Shown: piece by piece, positions 7,491 through 16,365 of the stretch
Position numbering within the stretch: position 1 is the first letter of the stretch
Layout of the letters: each line of letters begins with the position of its first letter
From: JADJNY01 sp046349615
GTDB taxonomy: Bacteria; Planctomycetota; UBA1135; GCA-002686595
Assembly (NCBI GenBank): GCA_046349615.1
Contig: JAXMBZ010000002.1
Location: forward strand, 186,001-250,000
Reading direction: 5' to 3'
Length of the DNA stretch: 64,000 nucleotides
The notes under the pieces: model-generated
Databases searched by the model: none
Told to the model about the DNA's origin: nothing
Seen by the model: the letters and a program-made list of their open reading frames with translations, nothing else
Translations under genes and position numbers: made by a program

Positions 7491-10400
7491 TCACCAGTCG
7501 ATGCGGAGTCCGTTCGTGACGTTGAACGTCGCAGGCGGGCAGAACGCGGCCGCGGAGTTGCGGTAGTAGACTTGGTAGTAGCCCGTGAGCCCGCTGCCGC
7601 TCGGCGTCTGGCCGCGCACGGAGACGCTCGGCTCGCCGACCTCGGGGAACTGCGACGCGCCGCCGGCGTTCTGCTTCGTCCGCAGGCGGATCAAGCTCCC
7701 GTCGACGCAGCGCACGCCGTCGCCGAACACGACGCCGGCCCCGTTGTCCGCGTCGCCCTTCAAGTAGATCGCGCTCGCCGTGTTCGGCATGCCCGAGCCC
7801 TGCAGCACCACGTCGTCCGGGTTCGTGGCCCCCGTCGCGCGGAGCGTCGCTCCGGTCGCGTTCACGGAGTTCGCGCAGCCGTGCGCCTCGCCGCCGAAGT
7901 TCTGGCACGGGCAGCTCGTGGTGACGCTCGCGTCGAGGCCGTCGCCGGTGCAGAAGAGCGTCCCCGGACCGACGGTGAGCAGCGCCGGCGTCGTCGTCGC
8001 GGTCCCGCACGCGTTCGCGAGCTCGCACGTGTAGGCACCCGTGTCGCTCTCGACGGTCGACGCGATCGCGAGCGTGTCCGTCGTCGCGCCGGTGATCCCG
8101 CCGCCGTCGACGACCGCGAGGCCGTCCTTGAACCACTGCCGCGCCAACGGCTCGAGCCCCGCTCCGGCCGCGTGCAGCGTCACCGGCGTGCCGGTGACGA
8201 CGCTCCGGCTCGACGGGCTGGACACGATCGTCGGGCAGGGATGGCTCAACGCGAGGAAGTGCGTGAACGTCCCCTTCACGAGCACGTTCGTCGCGCCGTC
8301 CATCATCGTGACGCGGAAGACGAACTCGCCCGCGTCGTCGAGCGCGGGAGCGGGGAGCGCGTTGCCCGAGACGTTGCCGCCGAGGAGCGCGCGGCCCACC
8401 GTACCGTAGACCCCCGGCGCGAACTCGTACTGCATGCCCGGGACGGCGATCGGGAAGAGCCCGCTCGCCTCCGTCCAGCCGTAGAGCGCCTCACGGCTGT
8501 TCGTGAGGAGCACTTGGACGAGGACCTCGCCGCTTGCATTGATCGCGGCGGACTGGAGGACCTCGAGCACGTGGAAGGCCGGCGCCGCGGGGAGCGGGTC
8601 CGCGTGGTTCGTGATGACCGCGTGCATGCCCGTCGGCGTGCGCGCGAAGACGCCGCGCGTGGGACAGCTCGGGAGACCGCAGTTGTCGAACACGTCGGCC
8701 GCGAAGACGAGCCGGCCGCCCGCCGAGGCGGCGATCGGTTCGCCGGTGGCGAACGTCGCGCCGACCGAGAGGCCGGGCGCGGGATCACCCGGGAGCACGA
8801 GCGGGAGGAGCGGGCCGCCGCTCCACGTGTAGCACGCCTTCGAGAGGTACCCCGAAGGCCCGGCGACGAGCGTGTCGAAGTACACGGTGCCCGCGTCGTC
8901 GACGATCGCGCCGTCGATGAACTCGAGGTTGACGTTCGCGGCGAAGCCCGGCGCTGGATCGCCGCTCTTCGCGATCGTCTGGAGCACGCCGCCGTCCAGG
9001 ACGTGCACGGCGCGATCGTACGAACCGGTCACGTTGTAGCCGGTGTGCGTGTCGAGCGACGACGTGAAGACGAGGCGTCCTTGCGGATCCGCGACCGGCG
9101 CGTCGACGTCGAGGTAGTGCGCGCTCGTCCCCGGCGCGAGATCGCCGCGCCGCACGAGCCGTTGGAGTCCGTTCACGCGGTCGTACGCGAGGATCCCGGA
9201 GTACGCGAACGTGCTGCCGTTCCACACCTCCGCGCGGAACGTCGCGCGGCCCGACGCCTCCGCGTTCGGCGAGGGCATCGAGCGCACGACGTCCCCCGGG
9301 TTGCCGAACGGGAGCGCCGCGCCCTTCTGCAGGATGAGCGCGGTGCCCTGGGCGTCGTGCACCCAGACGCCCCAGTTGTTGCTCGAGTTGATGCCGGGGC
9401 CGATCACGTCGCGCCCGAACGCGACGACGTCCGTCCCCGCGATCGTCGCGTCTCCGATGGTCGTCCCCGCGTACGTGACTCCGGTGCCGAGTCCAGGCGC
9501 CGCGTCGCCCGTGCGGTGCAGCGTCTGCACGCCCGGCGGCAGGCCGAGCGAGAGCGCGGGGAAGTTCGTGCCGTTGATCGTGCTGCGACAGAGCACGCCG
9601 CCCGTCCGCGTCATCTGCGCGTCGAACACGCTCGTGTACGCGTTCCCGGGCGGAAGGTCGGAGACCGCGTCGCCGGGACGGACGACCGTCGTCACCTGCG
9701 CGGGGATCCCCGCGGGGACGAGCAGCGGCACCGTGAACTGCGCGCTCGGAGACGTGGTCGAGCCGAGCGCGTTCGTGAGCTCGCAGTCGTAGCTGCCCGC
9801 GTCGCCGTAATCCCACGTCGCGAGGCGCAGGTCCGCCGTCGTCGCGCCCTCGACCCCGCTGCCGTTCGCGAGCGGCGCGCCGTTGTGGCGCCACTGGTAC
9901 GTGATCGGCTGCGTGCCGTCGGCCACCACGTGGAAGCGAGCATCGTTCGGGAACACGGCGGTCACGTCGGCGGGACCCTGCACGACGTTCGGCGCCGTGC
10001 AGGGGACGCCCCACAGGGCGAGGTCGGCGGAGGGCTTGCCGCCCGCCGTGCCGAAGTCGCCGCCGAAGAAGAGCGCGGGGCCGGCGCCGAGGTCGGTCGA
10101 GCTCGAGGCGAACGCGTGGCCCACGCTCGAGTTGCCGAGGCCGAGACCGAGCCCCGAATACTGGGCGCCGTCCCAACGCGCCGCGTGGACGTACGGAGAG
10201 GTCCCGACGTTCAAGAAGTCGCCGCCGAGGTAGAGCGCAGGACCGCTCCCGTCGTCGTGGACCGTCAGCGTGCGGACCATGCCGTTCGGCTGCGGGCTCG
10301 GCGACTGCCACGTCGTGCCCGCGAGCCGGCGGAAGAACGAGCTGCTCGCATTTCCGCCGACGTAGAGAGCTCCGTTGAACACCGCCATCGCGCGCACGTC

Positions 10401-11144
10401 CGACGTCGGCGAGAGCGGCGCGACGGAGCTCCAACTCGAGCCGTTCCACGCCGCCACGCGCAGCGCCGTCACGCCGCCCGCGAAGCTGAACGCACCGCCG
10501 ACGAGGAGTCGCGGCCCCGCGCCGAGATCCGCGCCGAGGAGCGCGAAGCCCTGCGCGTCGAGGCCGGACCCGAGCGCCGACCACGCGGACCCGTTCCACT
10601 TCGCGATCTTCGCTGCGGCGCCGCCGCCCGCGAGGTCGAAGCTCCCGGTGGCGAAGAGCGCCGTCCCCGTGCCGTCGTCCGCGGCGCGGAGCCGGTTGAC
10701 CGTGCCCACGATCCCCGCGCCGAGCGGCGACCAGCTCGTGCCATTCCACTTCGCGACGCCCGCCGCGGCGACTCCGTCGACGGATTGGAAGAGACCGCCG
10801 AGGTAGAGCGCGGGACCCGTGCCGTCGTCGAACACCGCGACGCTGTTCACGTTGCCCGCGCCGGCCCCGTTCTGCGTGACGCCGAGCTTCGTGAGCGTCG
10901 CGCCGTCCCAAAGCGCGACTCCATACGTCGCGCCGGGGATCGGACCGGGGAAGCCGCCCGCGAGCGCGAGTCGAGCGCCGCCGCCGTCGTTCCACTCGGC
11001 CAGGTCGACGACGGTGCCGCCGGGGGAGTGGGCGCCGAGCTCGAAGCCCGCGGCGAAGTCGAGGCACTGCGCGGCGGCGGTCGAGGGGCGCGCGAGGAGC
11101 GCGAACAAGAGGGCCGCGAGGCGGACGGCGAGCGATCGGGACAT
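7491..11144 (-). CDS. Large secreted protein: propeller-like repeats, two Ig domains, shared C-terminal domain
   Basis: A 1217-residue exported protein. Order of parts: signal peptide (to about residue 26); repeated blades with KWNGTSWSPLG and ALYLGG-type motifs (about 28-375); an Ig-like domain (about 388-480, ITYQWRHNGAPL ... AGSYDCELTNALG); a long repetitive region with RPGD/PAPG turns (about 485-960); a second Ig-like domain (about 970-1055, GAYTCELANACG); and a Cys-containing C-terminal domain (about 1060-1217) ending FNVTNGLRIDW. That last domain recurs in the protein at 57304-59982. The ATG at 11144 has AGGAG 8 nt upstream; the frame stays open much further upstream only because of GC bias. 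Probably cell-surface or secreted; no catalytic motif seen. Confidence 0.85.
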   Translation of the reverse strand: MSRSLAVRLAALLFALLARPSTAAAQCLDFAAGFELGAHSPGGTVVDLAEWNDGGGARLALAGGFPGPIPGATYGVALWDGATLTKLGVTQNGAGAGNVNSVAVFDDGTGPALYLGGLFQSVDGVAAAGVAKWNGTSWSPLGAGIVGTVNRLRAADDGTGTALFATGSFDLAGGGAAAKIAKWNGSAWSALGSGLDAQGFALLGADLGAGPRLLVGGAFSFAGGVTALRVAAWNGSSWSSVAPLSPTSDVRAMAVFNGALYVGGNASSSFFRRLAGTTWQSPSPQPNGMVRTLTVHDDGSGPALYLGGDFLNVGTSPYVHAARWDGAQYSGLGLGLGNSSVGHAFASSSTDLGAGPALFFGGDFGTAGGKPSADLALWGVPCTAPNVVQGPADVTAVFPNDARFHVVADGTQPITYQWRHNGAPLANGSGVEGATTADLRLATWDYGDAGSYDCELTNALGSTTSPSAQFTVPLLVPAGIPAQVTTVVRPGDAVSDLPPGNAYTSVFDAQMTRTGGVLCRSTINGTNFPALSLGLPPGVQTLHRTGDAAPGLGTGVTYAGTTIGDATIAGTDVVAFGRDVIGPGINSSNNWGVWVHDAQGTALILQKGAALPFGNPGDVVRSMPSPNAEASGRATFRAEVWNGSTFAYSGILAYDRVNGLQRLVRRGDLAPGTSAHYLDVDAPVADPQGRLVFTSSLDTHTGYNVTGSYDRAVHVLDGGVLQTIAKSGDPAPGFAANVNLEFIDGAIVDDAGTVYFDTLVAGPSGYLSKACYTWSGGPLLPLVLPGDPAPGLSVGATFATGEPIAASAGGRLVFAADVFDNCGLPSCPTRGVFARTPTGMHAVITNHADPLPAAPAFHVLEVLQSAAINASGEVLVQVLLTNSREALYGWTEASGLFPIAVPGMQYEFAPGVYGTVGRALLGGNVSGNALPAPALDDAGEFVFRVTMMDGATNVLVKGTFTHFLALSHPCPTIVSSPSSRSVVTGTPVTLHAAGAGLEPLARQWFKDGLAVVDGGGITGATTDTLAIASTVESDTGAYTCELANACGTATTTPALLTVGPGTLFCTGDGLDASVTTSCPCQNFGGEAHGCANSVNATGATLRATGATNPDDVVLQGSGMPNTASAIYLKGDADNGAGVVFGDGVRCVDGSLIRLRTKQNAGGASQFPEVGEPSVSVRGQTPSGSGLTGYYQVYYRNSAAAFCPPATFNVTNGLRIDW

Positions 11145-11263
11145 GGGCGGGAACTCCTCGTGCGCGGGAAGGACGCGGCGTCGCCGCGTCCGCGGGGCGA
11201 GACGCTTCCATGCTACCGCGACGGGTTCGCGTGCGAAGGGGCCGGCCGGTCGCGACGCGCAGC

Positions 11264-12982
11264 TCACTCGATCACGACGTCGAGCTTCGCGCGCAGCGCC
11301 TTCCACGCGGACTTCAGGTCGGCAGCGTTGCAGTCGTACGCGGGCGCCCAGCCGTTCCCGTTCCGATCCGAGAACGCAACCGTCGCGCGCGTCGTCGGCC
11401 ACGCGTCCTCCCAACACGCGGAGCCGACGAAGCTCCGATCGGCGAAGCCGCCGGCGGGCTGGTGGAGGCCGGTGAGGTCGAAGAGGAGCCCGAGCGCCCA
11501 CTCCTGATGACGAGGTTCGACCTGCGGATCGTCGAGCGCGTCGATCAGCACCGGGAGCGCGCTCCAGCCTGCGCGGAAGAGCCGGTCCTCCGGGCCCTCG
11601 TCGTCGCGCGCGAAGGTCGTGTCGGGACTCCACGGTTCGCGCACGAGCTTCACGCACGCGTCGCGCGCGATCGAGCGCAGGTCCGCCCTCAGCGCGTCGT
11701 ACCTCGAGCGCGAGAGGCGGATCGGCGGCGCGGACCGTTCGAGCCGGAAGGGCGCGCTCGCGAGCGCGAACGCGCTCGGAGCGTCGCGGTCGCGCAGGCC
11801 CTCGTCGAGCTCGAGCACGAGGTCGAGCTCGCCGGGCTCGACGCGTGGGACGAGGAGCGGAAGCGAGAGCGCGACGCTCGCGACGCCGCCGGGCGGGAGG
11901 TCGACGTCGATCCACTGCGGGTGCCTGCACACGCTGACGTTCGTTTCCTCCGCCGTGCAATCCGTCGCCGACATGGAGGCCGAGCTCGTCACGAGGCGCG
12001 CGGCGACGTCGCGGTGCTCGCACCAGAACTCGACGTGCACGGTCTCGCTCAGATCCACGTTGCGCAGGACGGCGCGGACCTTGGGCACGGTCGGGAAGCG
12101 TGCGCGGAGCACGGGGGCGCCTTGAACCTCGAGCACGATCGGGTCGGGCTTCCCTTCGAGCCTGCGCAGCGTCGTGAGCACGTGCCGGTCGTGCGCCGGC
12201 GGCGGCGACGGCTCGTTCGTCGGATCCGCGCGTAGGTCGTCCGCGTCCTGGAGCGCGAGAGCTCGCGCGCGCTCCTCCATCTGCCGCGCGTCGATTTCGC
12301 GTACGACGCGTTCCCACCGCGCGCCGTGACTCGGGGCGCGCCGAACGACCTCGGCGAGCTGGAGCACCCAGTCCCGCGTCGTGTTGCCGTCCCGTCCGCC
12401 CTTCGCGAGCGCCGCGCGCAACGCCGCCTCGAGCGCGTCGTCCGAGTACGTCGCGAGCGTGCGCTCGGGCGTGTCGACAACGAGGCGCAGGTCGCCGAGC
12501 GCGCGCGCGCCGGATCGCGCCGGCTCCGCGAGCTCGACATGCGCCGCGAGGAGCGCGCCGCCGCCACGCGGGAACGCCGCGATGCGCAGTCCGAAGCGCC
12601 CGCTCTCGGGCAGGGTCCCCGGCGCGCGCAGCTCGACGTGGAAGCGGCCGCCGGCGTCCGTCGCGACGTCGCGCCCGTCGCCCGTGAAGTGATCCGCGCG
12701 CTCCGTCCACGTCTGCACGGTGAGCGTCGTGCTCGCGAGCGGCGCGCCGTGCGCGTCGAGCGCGCGTCCGTCGAACGCGAGGCCTCGCTGCTCTTCCGTG
12801 GAGCCCCCGCGCGACGCACGCTCGGCCACGGGCCTCCTCGAGTGCGCTGCACCCTCCTGCTCCGGAACGATCGAGCCGGACTCGGCGTCCGCGGTTCCTG
12901 GATCGGCGATCACCTGGGGCGCGCGCGAACACGCCGCCGCGAGCGCGGCGGCGAGCACCACCAGAAGGAGGGGAGCACGCAT
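11264..12982 (-). CDS. Lipoprotein with carboxypeptidase-regulatory-like region, function unknown
   Basis: A 572-residue protein starting with a lipoprotein signal (MRAPLLLVVLAAALAAAC), so it is probably lipid-anchored. Residues about 70-170 resemble a carboxypeptidase regulatory-like beta-sandwich (GRALDAHGAPLASTTLTV ... TDAGGRFHVEL). The rest has a helical segment (about 170-240) and a second beta-rich region with several cysteines (WCEHRD, ATDCTAEETNVSVCRHP). No enzyme motif is recognised. It lies upstream, with respect to transcription, of the large secreted protein, separated by 119 bp, so the two may share an operon. Function not assigned. Confidence 0.75.
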   Translation of the reverse strand: MRAPLLLVVLAAALAAACSRAPQVIADPGTADAESGSIVPEQEGAAHSRRPVAERASRGGSTEEQRGLAFDGRALDAHGAPLASTTLTVQTWTERADHFTGDGRDVATDAGGRFHVELRAPGTLPESGRFGLRIAAFPRGGGALLAAHVELAEPARSGARALGDLRLVVDTPERTLATYSDDALEAALRAALAKGGRDGNTTRDWVLQLAEVVRRAPSHGARWERVVREIDARQMEERARALALQDADDLRADPTNEPSPPPAHDRHVLTTLRRLEGKPDPIVLEVQGAPVLRARFPTVPKVRAVLRNVDLSETVHVEFWCEHRDVAARLVTSSASMSATDCTAEETNVSVCRHPQWIDVDLPPGGVASVALSLPLLVPRVEPGELDLVLELDEGLRDRDAPSAFALASAPFRLERSAPPIRLSRSRYDALRADLRSIARDACVKLVREPWSPDTTFARDDEGPEDRLFRAGWSALPVLIDALDDPQVEPRHQEWALGLLFDLTGLHQPAGGFADRSFVGSACWEDAWPTTRATVAFSDRNGNGWAPAYDCNAADLKSAWKALRAKLDVVIE

Positions 12983-13152
12983 GCAGTCGGGAGCGCGCGA
13001 ACACGGCGCGGCGCGTCCACTCGATCCTATCTGTCGGACTCCGTCGGGTTTCGGGTCCCCGCTCTCGCGCGATCCGGATTCGCCAGCACATCACTCGGGA
13101 GGAGCGCCCCTCGCCCCCTCGAGGACCTGGACCCCACCGACCGGGGCTGTTC

Positions 13153-13178
13153 TTCAAGGTTCAGGCTCGAACCTTGAA
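13153..13178. repeat. Perfect 10-bp inverted repeat, 6-nt spacer
   Basis: TTCAAGGTTC (13153-13162) and its exact reverse complement (13169-13178). It sits in the 244-bp gap upstream of the lipoprotein gene and downstream of the DUF2442 gene, both on the minus strand. No T-run follows. It could be a transcription-factor site for the lipoprotein gene or a weak terminator for the DUF2442 gene. Confidence 0.45.
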
Positions 13179-13226
13179 TGCCGCCGTCGGCAACGAAAGA
13201 ACTTTGAGTTGGCGGCGCTCGTTGGA

Positions 13227-13550
13227 TCAGGAGGCACGGTGCTTCGGGGCGGACCGCGCATCCTCGACACGGCCCAAAGGCGCGAGACGCTTCGGCGGTC
13301 GCGCGCGCTTCGACGTCGGCGGGGGACCGTCCCAGAGGAGCACGTCGGGGCACAAATCGGCGCCGTTGGGCCACGTGAGCGTCCCGCCCTCCACTCGGAA
13401 CGCCGCGAAGGCGCGCGGACTCTTGCGGACGGGGCCGAAGATCTTCCCGACGAGCAGGCGCGCGAGGTCGCGCTCGACTACGCTTCCGTTGGTCAGCGTG
13501 AGGCGGACCGTGAAGTCCGACACGTGTTCGGCGCTCTCGATTCGGATCAA
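13227..13550 (-). CDS. DUF2442 domain protein
   Basis: A 107-residue protein with the signature of DUF2442: an N-terminal beta strand region (TVRLTLTNGSVVERDLARLL) followed by GKIFGPVRKSP..F, GGTLTWPNGADLCPDVLLW. The function of the family is unknown; members often sit beside DUF4160 proteins in putative toxin-antitoxin-like pairs, but no such partner is visible here. The basic Arg/Pro tail is unusual. No ATG is available near the domain start. A TTG at 13550 preceded by GAGGAA at 9 nt gives the normal DUF2442 N-terminus, so it is taken as the start. It follows mqnE by 76 bp on the same strand. Confidence 0.68.
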   Translation of the reverse strand: MIRIESAEHVSDFTVRLTLTNGSVVERDLARLLVGKIFGPVRKSPRAFAAFRVEGGTLTWPNGADLCPDVLLWDGPPPTSKRARPPKRLAPLGRVEDARSAPKHRAS

Positions 13551-13626
13551 GCTCGCGAGTTCCTCAGCACCGAGGCTCGTATGAGCTCGCGAGTGAATTC
13601 GGATCGCTGAACGGCTCGCGCGGTCG

Positions 13627-14832
13627 TCACCCCGCCACCGGCGCGTGCTCGCCGGCGCGCGCGAGGCTCTCGTCGCCCGACCACACGACGTTGTAGATCG
13701 TGTCGCGCTCCACCGGCACGCGACCGGCGTCGCGGATCCATTGCACGAGCTCCGCGCGCTGCACCTTCTGCGGCGTCGTGGCACCCGCTTCGTGGTAGAT
13801 CTTCTCCTCGACCACCGTGCCGTCGACGTCGTCGGCGCCGAAGCTCAGTGCCAACTGCGCGATCGGCACGTCCATCAGGATCCAGTAGGCCTTGATGTGC
13901 GGGATGTTGTCGAGCAAGAGTCGCCCGACCGCGAGCTCGCGCAGCTCGTCGACCGCCGTCGGGCCCGGGACGTGCGCCATCTCGCTGTGGTCGGGGTGGA
14001 ACGACAGCGGGATGTAGGTCTGGAAGCCGTGCGTCTCGTCCTGCAGGCGCCGCAGGCGATCGAGGTGGTCGACGCGCTCCTCGATCGTCTCGATGTGACC
14101 GTGCAGCATCGTGCAGTTCGACCTGAGCCCCGCGCGGTGCACGGTGCGCGCCGTTTCGAGCCACTCGTCGCCGCTGATCTTCAGGTGATACGTGAGCTTG
14201 CGCACGCGCTCGCTGAACACCTCCGCGCCGCCGCCGGGGACGGAGCCGAGCCCCGCTTCGATCAACTCGGGGAGCACCTCCGCGAGCGGCTTCTTCGCCT
14301 TCTTCGCGATCTGGTCGAGCTCGACCATCGTGAAGGCCTTGATGTGGATCGAGGGGCGCGCCTTCTTCACCGCGCGCAGCAAGTCGAGGTAGTAGCCGTA
14401 CTCGAGCTTGGGGTGGATGCCCGCGACCATGTGCACTTCGGTCACGGGCTCGTCGAGCTGCGCGGCGACCTTCGCGGCCGCTTCGTCGGGCGTCATCACG
14501 TACGCGCCGGCTTGTCCGGGCAACCGCTGGAACGCGCAGAAGCGGCAGAGCTTGTTGCAGACGTTCGTGTAGTTGACGTGCTGGTTGACGTTGAAATACG
14601 CGAGGTCGCCGTGGAGCCGCTCGCGCACGTGGTTCGCGAGCGCGCCGACCGCGTGCAGGTCGGCGCGATAGAGCCGTGCGCCGTCGTCGAGCGAGAGGCG
14701 TTCCTTCGCGAGCACCTTCTCCGCGACGTCGGCGAGCCCCGCGCGCCGAGCGACGGCGCGCAGGCGCGCGATCGACGCGGGGGAGGGCGCGTTCGGCGTC
14801 GAGCGCGGCGCGTGCGTCGTCTTCTGGATCAC
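13627..14832 (-). CDS. mqnE: Aminofutalosine synthase (radical SAM)
   Basis: A 401-residue radical SAM enzyme of the futalosine route to menaquinone. It makes aminodeoxyfutalosine from 1-carboxyvinyloxybenzoate and SAM. The 4Fe-4S motif is CNKLCRFC (CX3CX2C), preceded by NVNQHVNYTNV. MqnE-type hallmarks further on are EVHMVAGIHP, HIKAFTMVELD, LDNIPHIKAYW and DDVDGTVVEEKI, which separate it from MqnC. Start: GTG at 14832 with GGGAGG 6 nt upstream; the GTG overlaps the TGA of mqnC as GTGA, implying translational coupling. Other futalosine genes (mqnA, mqnB, mqnD) are not in the window. Confidence 0.92.
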   Translation of the reverse strand: MIQKTTHAPRSTPNAPSPASIARLRAVARRAGLADVAEKVLAKERLSLDDGARLYRADLHAVGALANHVRERLHGDLAYFNVNQHVNYTNVCNKLCRFCAFQRLPGQAGAYVMTPDEAAAKVAAQLDEPVTEVHMVAGIHPKLEYGYYLDLLRAVKKARPSIHIKAFTMVELDQIAKKAKKPLAEVLPELIEAGLGSVPGGGAEVFSERVRKLTYHLKISGDEWLETARTVHRAGLRSNCTMLHGHIETIEERVDHLDRLRRLQDETHGFQTYIPLSFHPDHSEMAHVPGPTAVDELRELAVGRLLLDNIPHIKAYWILMDVPIAQLALSFGADDVDGTVVEEKIYHEAGATTPQKVQRAELVQWIRDAGRVPVERDTIYNVVWSGDESLARAGEHAPVAG

Positions 14833-16160
14833 GCGCGGCCTCCCTTCGCGTTCGCGCCGGTCGCCGCGGTCGCCGCGCGATCCGCGCTCGAGGCCGCTGC
14901 GCCGGCGCGCTCGGTCCACGCGCGGTGCGTGGCGCCTTCCTCGCGCGACTGCGGGCCGCGATCGCCATCCGTGAACCGCTCGTCGACGATCCCGTACCAC
15001 GAATTGCGGCGCAGCGGCACGAAGCCCGCGCGGCGGATCTGGTGCTCGAGGCGCTCGATCGGGGCGAGGTGGAAGCAGCCCGCCGCGCTGACGACGTTTT
15101 CCTCCATCATCGTGCCGCCGAAATCGTTGCAGCCGAAGCGCAACGAAGCCTGCGCGAGCTTGAGGCCCTGCGTGACGTAGCTCGTCTGCATGTTCTCGAA
15201 GTTGTCGAGGAAGATGCGCGCGATCGACTGCACGCGCACGTAGACCGCGGGCGTCGTCTTCTCGGGGTAGAGGTGCTGTTCCGGCACGCCCTCGGGCTGC
15301 ATGTTCCAGCTCGCGAACGCGGTGAACCCGCCGGTCTCGTCCTGCAGGTCGCGCAGCACGCCGAGGTGCTCGATGCGCTCCGCCGCGGTCTCGACGTGGC
15401 CGAACATCATCGTCGCGGAGCTCCGCAGCCCCGCCTCGTGCGCTTTGCGGTGCACGTCGAGCCACCGCTCCGTCGGCGTCTTCTTCGGCGCGATGATCTT
15501 CCGCACGCGCTCGACGAGGATCTCCGCGCCCGCTCCCGGCACGCTGCCGAGGCCCGCCGCCTTGAGGTCGCGCAGCACGTCCTCGACCGGACGCTTCTCG
15601 ATCCGCGAGAAGTGGTCGAGCTCCGGCGCGGAGAGCGCGTGCGGGTTGATGGCGGGGTACTTCACGCGCATGTGCGCGACGAGCTCGCACCACCAATCGC
15701 TCTTGATGTACGGGTGGTGCCCGCCCTGCATCAGCACCTGCCGTCCGCCGATCGCGGCGAGCTCGTCGAGCTTCGCGTCGATCTCCTCGCGCGAGAGCGT
15801 GTACGCGCCCTCCGCCTTCGGCCGGCGGTAGAACGCGCAGAAGCCGCAGTCCGTGATGCAGACGTTCGTCGGGTTCAGGTTGCGGTCGACGATGTACGTC
15901 ACGAAGCCGTGCGGGTGCAGGCGCGCTCGCACGACGTCCGCGAGGCGCGTCAGCTCGGAGAGGTCGGCGTGCTCGTGGAGGAGGAGCGCTTCCTCGCGCG
16001 TGATCCGCACGGCGTCCTCGACCTTGCCGTAGACGCGCTCGAGCTCGCTCGCGCGCGGTCCGCTCCGGCTCTCGCTCGCGCGCGGCGCGGGGCCGGTCGC
16101 GGGCGGCGGGGGCGTGGGGCGGGCGGGACGCGTCGCGACGGGATCCGACGAGAGGGCCAT
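14829..16160 (-). CDS. mqnC: Cyclic dehypoxanthine futalosine synthase (radical SAM)
   Basis: A 443-residue radical SAM enzyme that cyclises dehypoxanthine futalosine in menaquinone synthesis. MqnC-type features: TYIVDRNLNPTNVCITDCGFCAFYR (CX3CX2C cluster motif inside), QVLMQGGHHP, NPHALSAPE, SATMMFGHVET and CNDFGGTMMEENVVSAAG. Residues 1-45 are a Pro/Ala-rich extension absent from typical members, and the C-terminus carries an Ala-rich tail; both may be disordered. The ATG at 16160 lacks a good ribosome site, so a slightly later start is possible. It overlaps mqnE by 4 nt and is first in this small operon, divergent from the selenoprotein cluster. Confidence 0.92.
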   Translation of the reverse strand: MALSSDPVATRPARPTPPPPATGPAPRASESRSGPRASELERVYGKVEDAVRITREEALLLHEHADLSELTRLADVVRARLHPHGFVTYIVDRNLNPTNVCITDCGFCAFYRRPKAEGAYTLSREEIDAKLDELAAIGGRQVLMQGGHHPYIKSDWWCELVAHMRVKYPAINPHALSAPELDHFSRIEKRPVEDVLRDLKAAGLGSVPGAGAEILVERVRKIIAPKKTPTERWLDVHRKAHEAGLRSSATMMFGHVETAAERIEHLGVLRDLQDETGGFTAFASWNMQPEGVPEQHLYPEKTTPAVYVRVQSIARIFLDNFENMQTSYVTQGLKLAQASLRFGCNDFGGTMMEENVVSAAGCFHLAPIERLEHQIRRAGFVPLRRNSWYGIVDERFTDGDRGPQSREEGATHRAWTERAGAAASSADRAATAATGANAKGGRA

Positions 16161-16365
16161 GATCGGGCCATTGTAGCGGCGCCCGGGGCGCGCGCTCCAC
16201 GGGCCCACGCCCGGGACGCCGTGCAAGAACGGCGTCGAACGGCGGACTCGGACGGTGTCCGCCCTGGCCCGCGCGCGGCCCGCCGGTACGCTTTCCTCCG
16301 CGCGCGGACCGGGTTCGGCCGCACCGGCCGCACCGCCCGCGCGCGACCCCACGAGAAGGACCACG

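Noticed and set aside
11145..13157. Upstream extension of the large secreted protein in the same frame
   Set aside because: A signal peptide with an AGGAG site begins at 11144; the extension is antisense or out of frame to a lipoprotein gene and is Arg-rich noise.
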